Of a stretch of 64,000 nt of DNA, positions 48,075 to 56,100 are shown piece by piece. The notes under the pieces are model-generated. The model was not told the origin of the DNA. It worked only from the letters and a program-made list of their open reading frames with translations, and did no database searches. How positions within the stretch are numbered: the stretch's first letter is position 1; every line of letters starts with the position of its first letter. The translations under genes were made by a program, and so were the position numbers. The stretch is from Archangium gephyra (lineage in GTDB: Bacteria > Myxococcota > Myxococcia > Myxococcales > Myxococcaceae): contig NZ_CP011509.1 in assembly GCF_001027285.1 (NCBI RefSeq), forward strand, positions 1,248,501 through 1,312,500. The letters are read 5' to 3'.

Positions 48075-48998
48075 GTGCCGGAGAAAGACTGGGAGAAGCT
48101 GGGAGAGCTGTCCGAGGGACTGAAGGCCGGAGCGGTGGCCGCGAGCCGTGAGGGCTTCGGCCTCATCGGCGCCGTGGCGGAGCCGCCCGGCATCAGCCTG
48201 CTGGAGCGGATGAAGGCCCGCCGCGCCTGGATTCATCGCGCCGCCGCCGGGGCCGTGACGAAGACCTGGGAGGGGCCGGGCTGGATTCAAGCCATGGACT
48301 GCCACGGGGCACTGGCCGTCGCCATTGGCGGCTCGCTCAAGCCCTCGGGCTCGGGCTCGGACTACCACCTGCTGGTGTCCACGGATGGCGGCCAGCAGTG
48401 GCAGGGCCGCGGGCTGGTGGGCGCGCCGAGCCTCGGCCAGGTGCTCGCCGTCAGCGAGCGCGAAGTCTGGGTGCTGGGCGCCTTCTTCCTGGGCCGCACC
48501 ACTGACGGCGGCGCCTCGTGGATGGAGCTGGAGCTGGAGGGCGAGCGCAACCCGCACACCGAGCGGCTCCGGCGCGTGGAGGGCGGCGTGGCCCTGCTGG
48601 GCAGGACGCTCTCCGTCAGCACGGATGGTGGCGCCACGTGGAGCCGGCTGAACGTGGGCGCGGCCCGCGTGGTGGACGTGGACGGGGCCTTCGTGGCCGC
48701 GGTGGTGGACGGACAGGCCCGCGTGGGCGAGCGCCAGGGCTCCGAGGTGCGCTGGCTGGAGCCGCTGCCCCAGGGCCGTGAGCCGCTGCGCCTGGTGGCC
48801 TCCGACGGCGTGCTGCGCCTGCTCACCCGGGGCGTGGACCCTTCCAAGGGCGCGGATCCGGCGCTGCACGTGAGCGAGGACGGGGGCCGCACGTGGGCGA
48901 GCTACTCGCTGCCGCTCGGGCCCCAGGTGGACATCGCCGGCCGCGAGTGGGGCCTCGGCGTGGACCTCCGCGGTGGCGTCTACGGCCGCGTGGGGTGA
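48075..48998 (+). CDS. Asp-box (BNR) repeat propeller protein
   Basis: 307 residues, no signal peptide. Four Asp-box motifs (S-x-D-x-G-x-x-W) are clear: STDGGQQW, TTDGGASW, STDGGATW and SEDGGRTW, spaced as blades of a beta-propeller like sialidases or YCF48/Vps10-type proteins. The N-terminal ~60 residues are helical and charged. No sialidase Arg triad or catalytic Tyr/Glu can be claimed, so a binding or assembly role is as likely. GTG start at 48075; it follows the previous gene by 49 nt and probably shares its transcript. Confidence 0.78.
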   Translation: MPEKDWEKLGELSEGLKAGAVAASREGFGLIGAVAEPPGISLLERMKARRAWIHRAAAGAVTKTWEGPGWIQAMDCHGALAVAIGGSLKPSGSGSDYHLLVSTDGGQQWQGRGLVGAPSLGQVLAVSEREVWVLGAFFLGRTTDGGASWMELELEGERNPHTERLRRVEGGVALLGRTLSVSTDGGATWSRLNVGAARVVDVDGAFVAAVVDGQARVGERQGSEVRWLEPLPQGREPLRLVASDGVLRLLTRGVDPSKGADPALHVSEDGGRTWASYSLPLGPQVDIAGREWGLGVDLRGGVYGRVG

Positions 48999-49031
48999 GA
49001 GGGTCTCCGGACCGCGAGACCCTCCGTCCCG

Positions 49032-49056
49032 CCCCTCTCCTCGATGAGGAGAGGGG
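49032..49056. terminator. Hairpin between convergent genes
   Basis: CCCCTCTCCTC / GAGGAGAGGGG, a perfect 11-bp stem with a 3-nt loop between the Asp-box gene and the convergent SUFU gene. Likely a bidirectional terminator; no T-run. Confidence 0.6.
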
Positions 49057-49080
49057 GCTGGAGGTGGAGCAGCGGGGGGA

Positions 49081-49767
49081 CTAGAGCGGCACCTGCTCCC
49101 GGTCCGGGTGGGTGATGTAGCCGGTGCCCGCGGCCACCAGCTTCGCCATCAGCCGATCCATGCCGTTGGAGCGCGAGAAGGCCATCTCGTTCTTCGTCAC
49201 GCCCACCAGGGTGAGCAGCTGCACCTTCCCCGACTCCAGCTGGAAGTGCGAGGGGCGCGAGGGGTCGGTCACGAAGACGAAGCCGTTGAGCTTGGACTCA
49301 CCGCCCGTCAGCGTGCCCTCCACCGGGTAGCGGTGCCCCACCGCGAAGGCCCGCATGCACACCAGGTTGTAGGCCATCATGTCCAACAGCCGGAGCACGG
49401 GCCACTTCGCCTCCTCCGTCGTGTGGATGACCATCTCGTACCCGACCCCGCTGGGGGAGTTGGGGTCGACTTCCTCCCCCGGCGCCAGCGTGATGGGGTT
49501 GGACAGGCCACTCGTCACGTACGTCCAGTAGGGATACTCGGGACTCGGCGGCGCCACGCGCACGCCCATGCCTCCCCAGTTGGGATCCAGCTCCTTCACC
49601 TCGGCCAGCTCGCTCTCGAGCCAGGCCTCCAACGCACCAGTCTGCTCCAGCGTGTAGACCTCTTCGCTGATGGTCCCGAAGAGCTTCGGGTACTCCACCT
49701 CGTCTCGATCCGCCCAGCAGTCCTCATACCACTGGCAGAAGGCCTCATCCGTCTCAGGCGCTTTCAT
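49081..49767 (-). CDS. SUFU-domain protein, possible immunity protein
   Basis: 228 residues. The C-terminal ~130 residues match the Suppressor-of-fused domain: GYEMVIHTTEEAKWPVLRLLDMMA, AFAVGHRYPVEG, KLNGFVFVTDPS, VQLLTLVGVTKNEMAFSRSNG. Bacterial SUFU proteins are frequent immunity factors in polymorphic-toxin systems. Here it stands convergent to the unknown and Asp-box genes, one of which could be linked to it. The N-terminal segment (FCQWYEDCWADRDEVEYPKLFG) is the usual lead-in. Toxin partner not identified. Confidence 0.75.
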   Translation of the reverse strand: MKAPETDEAFCQWYEDCWADRDEVEYPKLFGTISEEVYTLEQTGALEAWLESELAEVKELDPNWGGMGVRVAPPSPEYPYWTYVTSGLSNPITLAPGEEVDPNSPSGVGYEMVIHTTEEAKWPVLRLLDMMAYNLVCMRAFAVGHRYPVEGTLTGGESKLNGFVFVTDPSRPSHFQLESGKVQLLTLVGVTKNEMAFSRSNGMDRLMAKLVAAGTGYITHPDREQVPL

Positions 49768-50034
49768 AGCCAGGGGACTCTAACGGGTTGTTCCCTCGCG
49801 ATTCACTTTTCCTTCATGTGGAACTGTTCGGTCCCATGGTGGGCAACCCTCTTCCCACTCCGTGGCGCACCGCTTCCCAACCCCGGGCAGGCAGGCAAGC
49901 ACCCCTGTCGCACGCTGTACCCACGGGGCGACTTCCGGTGGACGAAGTGGGTGGTTGGGCGCCCGGTATGGGTCGTGAAGGGGAAGGGAGGGACGAGCAG
50001 CCAGGGCGCTCGGGTCCACACCTGGAGGAGCGAC

Positions 50035-51018
50035 ATGCAGAGGGGATGGAAGGCCGCGGCCATGGCCGTGGTGCTGGCGGGAGCGGGGGCGGCGAGTGCT
50101 CACGAGTTCACCTGTGACAAGCGCGTCCAGGTGAAGGGCGAGGGGCAGGGCACCCCGGGGGTGGCGCCCCGGGTGACGAAGTTCCCGGCCACGCTGCGCT
50201 TCCACTACAAGCTGAGGAACGTCCACCCCAAGGGGGAGTCGGTGGCGGACCTGGTGGAGGACCCGCTGCTGGCGCGCTACGGCTTCGGCACCCCGTTCCC
50301 CACGCCGATGGCGGTGGGGGTGGGGGATTCCCGCGACGCCACCTTCGAGCTGAAGCTGGACACGCCCGAGGCCTGCCAGGCGCTGGCGGCCAGTGATGGG
50401 CGGGTGGATGACAGCTTCGACAGCGCGCTCCGGGTGAAGTGGGCGCTGGGCGAGACGCAGTGCGCCGCGCGCGTCACCTGCTGCGAGCCCTTCGTGGACT
50501 GCGAGCTGACGTGTCCGCCGGACGACCCGGGCTGCGTGGAGACGCCGAGCCCGGTGGCGCCGGGGCCCTCGCGCAACGCGGGCTTCTTCAAGGTGCACGA
50601 GCAGGCGCTCCAGCAGTGCCTGGCGGGGGGAGGCCTGGACCTGGGCGTGGCGCGGGTGGAGTCGCTGGAGCAGGCGCTGGGCCTGCTGTGGGCGAGCCCC
50701 GGCCTGGACCGCAATGGCGGGGTGCGCACCGAGACGGACGCCCGCCGCTTCGAGCTGGCGCGCGAGGCGCTGGTGTCCACCTGCAACGAGCGGCTCTTCG
50801 GCGCCAGTGAGAAGCGGGGCCGGGCGCTGGACGAGGCCCTGCGCACCCTGCGGGGCGCCTCGGAGGAGGGCGCACTGGAGCGGCTGGTGCGGGAGCTGGG
50901 CCGCCACAATGACGCGGGGCTGGGCAAGCCGCTGCCCGGGGGCTTCGACGCGGGGCGGGCCACGCCGGCGCACGCGGCCGGCATCGCCACGGACCCGCTG
51001 GAGCCGGGCCGTCCGTAG
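50035..51018 (+). CDS. Exported hypothetical protein
   Basis: 327 residues with a signal peptide (MQRGWKAAAMAVVLAGAGAASA) and GGAGGAG before the ATG. The first half is beta-rich (FPATLRFHYKLRNVHPKGES) and contains a cysteine cluster (CAARVTCCEPFVDCELTCPPDDPGC). The second half is helical (EQALQQCLAG, RFELAREALVSTC). I do not recognise the family. It is followed after 39 nt by a lipoprotein gene, and the two are probably one operon. The upstream gap (49768-50034) holds the promoter and nothing else recognisable. Confidence 0.75.
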   Translation: MQRGWKAAAMAVVLAGAGAASAHEFTCDKRVQVKGEGQGTPGVAPRVTKFPATLRFHYKLRNVHPKGESVADLVEDPLLARYGFGTPFPTPMAVGVGDSRDATFELKLDTPEACQALAASDGRVDDSFDSALRVKWALGETQCAARVTCCEPFVDCELTCPPDDPGCVETPSPVAPGPSRNAGFFKVHEQALQQCLAGGGLDLGVARVESLEQALGLLWASPGLDRNGGVRTETDARRFELAREALVSTCNERLFGASEKRGRALDEALRTLRGASEEGALERLVRELGRHNDAGLGKPLPGGFDAGRATPAHAAGIATDPLEPGRP

Positions 51019-51057
51019 GGCCACTGCCTTCACACACCTTCCAGGAGAACACTCACC

Positions 51058-51594
51058 ATGAAGAAGCGGATGCTGTCGGTGTTGGGCGCGGTGGCGCTCG
51101 GGCTCGGGGGTTGCGGTGGGGCGTCCCGGACGGAGACGACGGGAGCGCGCCCGGACTTCCCCGAGGGCGTACAGGGGCAGCGCTTCGAGCTGCGCCTCAA
51201 GGGGGTGAACAATCCCGGGTATGATTCGGCGCTGGTGCAGGTGCGCCGCATCTCCGTCACCACGGTGGAGGGCGAGGCGCTGCCGGTGCGCCTCAAGTCC
51301 CGCTTCCCCATGGAGCTCACGCACCCGGAGCAGGCGCACCTGGTGGGCCTCTTCCTGGTGCCCGAGGGCGTGGAGCGGGTGAAGGTGGAGGTGACGTTCG
51401 ACGACTTCGGCGGCTACGAGGCGGCGTCGAGCGGTGGAGTCATCGACACGCGGGTGGCGCCGCTGCGCTTCGAGGCGCCGCTGGCGTACCTGAATGAGCA
51501 CGGCCGCGCGGTGGTGCACCTGGACCTGAACCAGTCGCTCCAGACGCACGGCGAGGCGAAGCTGCTGCTGCCGAGCCTGGACGTGCGTTATTGA
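51058..51594 (+). CDS. Lipoprotein of unknown function
   Basis: 178 residues. Lipoprotein signal MKKRMLSVLGAVALGLGGC (Cys 19). The mature part is a beta-sandwich-like sequence: FELRLKGVNNPGYDSALVQVRRISVTTVEG, LPEGVERVKVEVTFDD, APLRFEAPLAYLNEHGRAVVHLDL. The ALVQV..I.V...G pattern resembles the DUF4382-type envelope domain, but this is tentative. It follows the exported protein gene by 39 nt, so both may work together at the envelope. A MITE-like repeat follows. Confidence 0.72.
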   Translation: MKKRMLSVLGAVALGLGGCGGASRTETTGARPDFPEGVQGQRFELRLKGVNNPGYDSALVQVRRISVTTVEGEALPVRLKSRFPMELTHPEQAHLVGLFLVPEGVERVKVEVTFDDFGGYEAASSGGVIDTRVAPLRFEAPLAYLNEHGRAVVHLDLNQSLQTHGEAKLLLPSLDVRY

Positions 51595-51612
51595 TTCTCT
51601 TTGGATAGCCAA

Positions 51613-51778
51613 TATCCCCTCTCCCCTCGGGAGAGGGTCAGGGTGAGGGTGTCCGGGTCCGTACTTCCACCCGTGGCTCGCAGTGGGGACAGAGGGTTCA
51701 ACCCGGGTTCACCCAATACCCTCACCCCGTCCCTCTCCCGGAGGGCGAGGGGATAGGTCCGCGAGGATAGGTCCGCGA
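51613..51778. mobile_element. MITE- or BIME-like inverted-repeat element
   Basis: Two arms of about 37 bp, near 51614-51650 and 51718-51754, are inverted copies with only a few mismatches (ATCCCCTC...GGGAGAGGG...GGGTGAGGGT). Each arm can itself fold (CCCTCTCCC / GGGAGAGGG). The spacer is about 67 bp and there is no open frame. A perfect 14-bp tandem repeat GGATAGGTCCGCGA (51751-51764, 51765-51778) sits at the right edge. It fits a non-autonomous repeat element inserted after the lipoprotein gene. Confidence 0.65.
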
Positions 51779-51808
51779 GCAAATGGCCGCGGGGACGTTG
51801 TCAGTACA

Positions 51809-52987
51809 TCAGCCCGTGGCGCGGCCCTGCGGGGGCCACGGTTTGAGGCCGGCGAGCTGCTCGGCCTGCTCGACGGCGGGCTTCAGGTGCGCGTGCTCGC
51901 GGCGCAGGAAGTCGCGCACCGCCTTGTCCAGCGTCTCGTCGAAGAGCAGGTGGGCGCTGTGCACCGCCGTGGGCTCGAAGCCGCGGGAGACCTTGTGCTC
52001 GCCGCCCGCGCCCGGCTCGAACACCTTGCGCCCCGCCTGGATGCACTCGTCCACCGAGTGGTACAGGCACACGTGGAAGTGCAGGAACGGGTGCTCCTCG
52101 TGGCACCCCCAGTACCGCCCATAGAGCCGCTCGGGCGTGACGAGGTTGAACGCCCCGGCGATCACCTTCCCCTGGTGCTCGGCCTGCACCAGCTCCACCG
52201 TCTCCGGCAGCGAGCGGAAGGCACGCACGAAGAAGTCCTGGTTGAGCTGCACCTGGCCCCAGGGCCCCCGGCTCGCGCACGTGGCCTCGTAGAAGCCATA
52301 GGCGCGTCGGGCGTGCTCGGGGCCCAGCTCCTGGCCCCGCACCGTGCGGATGAGGATGCCCTGCTGGGCCGCCGCCCCGCGCTCACGCTTGAGCTGCGAG
52401 CGGCGCTTGGAGTCGAACCGCGCCAGGTAGTCGTCGTAGCCGCGATAGCCCGGGTTCTTCCAGTGGAACTGCAGCGTGATGCGGCGGGCCAGCCCCTGCT
52501 CCTCGAGCAGCTCCGCCTCGTCCTCACGGGGGTAGAGGAAGTGGACGGAGGAGCAGCCCCCCTCGCGAGCGCTCTCGATGGCGGCCTGGATGAGCGCGAG
52601 GCGCAGCGGGGCCACGTCCTCCCCGGCGGCGACGAGGAAGCGCGGGCTGGTGGCGGGGGAGAGCGGGGCGCCCACGACGAGCTTGGGGTAGTACTCGATG
52701 CCGAGCCGCTCGGCGGCGCTGGCCCAGGAGAAGTCGTAGATGTACTCGCCCATGCTGTGGTGCTTGCGGTAGGCGGGCGAGGCGGCGACCAGCTGTTTCC
52801 CTCGCCAGAGCGTCAGGTGCTGGGGCTCCCAGCCCGTCTCCAGCCGGGCGCTGCCACTCTCCTCCATGGCGCACAGCCACGCATGGCGGATGAAGGGAGG
52901 CGCATCGGGTCCGGCGAGGGCGTCCCAGGCGGCGGCGGGGACGTCGGTAATGGACTCGAGGATTCGGAGACGGAGGTCGGCGGCCAC
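51809..52987 (-). CDS. FemAB/GNAT-fold protein (DUF482-like)
   Basis: 392 residues from a GTG with AGGAG 6-7 nt upstream. The pattern (PPFIRHAWLCAMEESGS, GKQLVAASPAYRKHHSMGEYIYDFSW, YYPKLVVGAPLSPATSPR, HFLYPREDEAELL, ITLQFHWKNPGYRGYDDYLAR, KRRSQLKRERGAA, and a C-terminal YGRYWGCHEE plus FEPGAGGEHKVSRGFEP) is the PF04339/DUF482 family, an acetyltransferase-fold group often annotated as peptidoglycan biosynthesis or recognition. No specific substrate is known. It reads away from the multikinase gene. Confidence 0.88.
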   Translation of the reverse strand: MAADLRLRILESITDVPAAAWDALAGPDAPPFIRHAWLCAMEESGSARLETGWEPQHLTLWRGKQLVAASPAYRKHHSMGEYIYDFSWASAAERLGIEYYPKLVVGAPLSPATSPRFLVAAGEDVAPLRLALIQAAIESAREGGCSSVHFLYPREDEAELLEEQGLARRITLQFHWKNPGYRGYDDYLARFDSKRRSQLKRERGAAAQQGILIRTVRGQELGPEHARRAYGFYEATCASRGPWGQVQLNQDFFVRAFRSLPETVELVQAEHQGKVIAGAFNLVTPERLYGRYWGCHEEHPFLHFHVCLYHSVDECIQAGRKVFEPGAGGEHKVSRGFEPTAVHSAHLLFDETLDKAVRDFLRREHAHLKPAVEQAEQLAGLKPWPPQGRATG

Positions 52988-53108
52988 GAGGACTCCTTCT
53001 AACGCGGGCACGGCGCGCTCGCCGTGCAACCTTACCTGGAGGGCAAGGGAGCGTACGGAGTGTTGATTCGGATGACCGCTTCCGGGGAATCCAATAGAGA
53101 ACTCCCTC

Positions 53109-56100
53109 ATGAGGCAGTCCTCCGATGGCGTGGCTCCCCCGGCACTCGTCCCCTCCGTTCCCGGCTACCAGGTGGGAGCCCTGCTCCACGCGAGCGCGAG
53201 ATCCCTCCTCTACCGGGGACGCCGGCTGAGCGACGGCGCCCCCGTCATCCTCAAGCTGCTGCGCGCCGAGCGGCCCTCGTTCTCCGAGCTGCTCCAGTTC
53301 CGCAACCAGTACTCCATCGCGCGGAGCCTCCAGCTGCCGGGGGTCGTCACGCCCCTGGCGCTCGAGCGCTGCCACAACGGCTTCGCCATCATCATGGCGG
53401 ATGGCGGGTATGTCTCCCTGGAGGACTTCCGCGAGACCCACCCGCTCACCGTGCGGCAGGTGCTGGAGATCGGCGTCTCCCTGGCCGAGACGCTGGAGGG
53501 GCTCTACCAGCACCGGGTCATCCACAAGGACCTCAAGCCCCACAACATCCTCATCCACCCCGAGACGCGCGACGTCCAGCTGACGGACTTCAGCATCGCC
53601 TCGCGGCTGCCCCGGGAGGCCCAGACGCTCGACAGCCCGGAGCTGCTCGAGGGCACGCCGGCCTATATGTCCCCCGAGCAGACCGGACGGATGAACCGGG
53701 GCATCGACTACCGCACCGACTTCTACTCGCTCGGCGTGACGCTCTACGAGCTGCTCACGGACCAGCTTCCCTTCCAGGCCACCCATCCGCTGGAGCTCGC
53801 CCACTGCCATCTGGCGCGCCTCCCCCTCGCGCCACGGGAGCTCAATCCCGCCATCCCCGAGGTGGTCGAGCGCATCGTGCTCAAGCTCATGGCCAAGACG
53901 GCCGAGGAGCGTTACGCGAGCGCGTACGGGCTCCGGCACGACCTGCGCACCTGTCTCGACGCCCTGCGCGAGCACGGAAGCGTCCCCTCCTTCGAGCTGG
54001 CGCGGCGCGATGTCTCCGATCGCTTCCTCCTCCCGGAAAAGCTCTACGGCCGGCGCGAGGAGGTCCGCACCCTGCTCCAGGCGTTCGACCGGGTGTGCCA
54101 GGGGCGCATGGAGCTGTTGCTGGTGGCGGGCTCCTCGGGCGTCGGCAAGACGGCCGTGGTCCACGAGCTCCACAAGCCCGTCGTCCGCTCCCGGGGCTTC
54201 TTCGTCTCGGGCAAGTTCGATCAGCTCGGGCGGAGCATCCCGTACTCGGCCCTGGTGCAGGCCCTCTCCAGCCTGGCGCGGCAGCTCCAGTCGGAGAGCG
54301 GCGAGCGGCTCGAGTCCTGGAAGCAGCGGCTCCTGGAGGCCCTGGACGGGGAGGGGCGGGTGGTGGTGGACGTGCTGCCGGAGCTGGAGTGCATCCTCGG
54401 CCCCCAGCCCGAGCTGGAGGAGCTGGCGCCCGCCGCCGTGCAGCAGCGCTTCCACCGGCTCTTCCTCCGGCTCTTCCGCGTGTTCGCCACGGAGGAGCAC
54501 CCGCTCGTGGTGTTCCTCGATGACCTGCAGTGGGCGGACTCGGCCTCGCTCAAGATGCTGCACCTGCTGGCCACCGAGCCAGGCTCCGCGCGGATGCTGG
54601 TGATTGGCGCCTACCGGGACAACGAGGTGACCCCGGCCCATCCCCTCATGCGGACGCTGGAGGAGATCCTCCAGGCCGGCGTGCCGGTGCACCCGATGAT
54701 GCTGGCGCCGCTGACGGAGGGCGCGGTGAACGAGCTGGTGTCGGAGACGCTCTCGTGTTCGCTGGAGCGGGCCCGGCCCCTGACGGAGCTGCTCTACCAG
54801 AAGACCCTGGGCAATCCCTTCTTCACCTCCCAGTACCTCCGGCTCCTCTTCCAGCAGGGCCTGGTGAGCTACGACGCCGCGGCGCACATGTGGCAGTGCG
54901 ACCTCGCGCAGGTGCGCGCGCTCTCCGTGTCCTCGGACGTGGTGGAGGTCCTCGCCGGCCAGCTCCAGCTCCTGCCGGAGGAGACGCGGAAGGTGCTCGA
55001 GCTCGCCGCGTGCATCGGCAACCGCTTCGAGCTGGCGACGCTCTCGCGGGTGCATGGGTGCTCCGAGCCGGAGACGGCCGTGGCGTTGTGGCACGCGCTC
55101 CTGGAGGGCTTCATCCTCCCCACGTCGGAGGTCTACAAGTTCTACCAGGAGCCCCTGGACCTGGAGTCGGCGGGCGTGGAGCCCCGCTCGGCGCGCTACC
55201 GCTTCCTGCACGACCGGGTGCAGCAGGCGGCCTACTCGCTCATCCCGGAGGCGGAGCGGCGGCGCACCCACCTGGAGATCGGCCGGCGCCTGCTGGAGAC
55301 GGCCTCCGCGCAGGAGCGGGAGGAGCAGCTCTTCGACATCGTGAACCACCTGAACCTCGCCCGCGGGCTGCTGGTGGAGACGGGGGAGCGTCACGAGCTC
55401 GCCCGGCTGGACCTGCGGGCCGGCCGCAGGGCCCTGGCGTCCACCGCGTATGACGTGGCCCGGGAGTACCTGGAGGCGGGCCTGTCGCTCCTGGCGCCGG
55501 AGAGCTGGCGCACGGACTACGCGCTGACACTCGCCCTTCACGAGGAGGCGGCGAGCGCGGCGTGGCTCAGCAAGCGCTTCTCCCGTCAGGACGAGCTGGT
55601 GGACGCCGTGCTGTCCCACGCGCACTCGGTGCTGGACCGCGTGCGGGTGTACGAGATCCGCATCCAGACGGCCGTGGCCCAGGAGCGGCTCGCCTACGCG
55701 CTCGAGACCGGGCTGCACGTGCTCAAGGAGCTGGGGGTGGAGTTCCCGGCCGCGCCCCGGTCCGAGGATGTCCAGCGGGCGCTCGAGGAGGTGCGTGCCG
55801 TGGTGGGGGACGGCCCGCCGGAGCGCTTCCTCTCCCTGCCCGAGATGACGGATGCCGGACTGCTCGCGGCGGTGCGGCTCATGACCCTGCTGGCGCCCCC
55901 CGCGTACCAGACGAAACCCGAGCTGCTGCCGTTGCTCGTCTTCCGCACGGTGGTGCTGACCATGCGGCATGGCGTCGCGCCCATCGCGGCCTCCACCTTC
56001 GCGATGTTCGGGCTCATCCTCTGCGGGGTGTTCGACGAGCTCGACGCGGGCTACCAGGCCGGCCAGCTGGCGTTGAAGATCCTGGAGCGCTTCGACGCCC

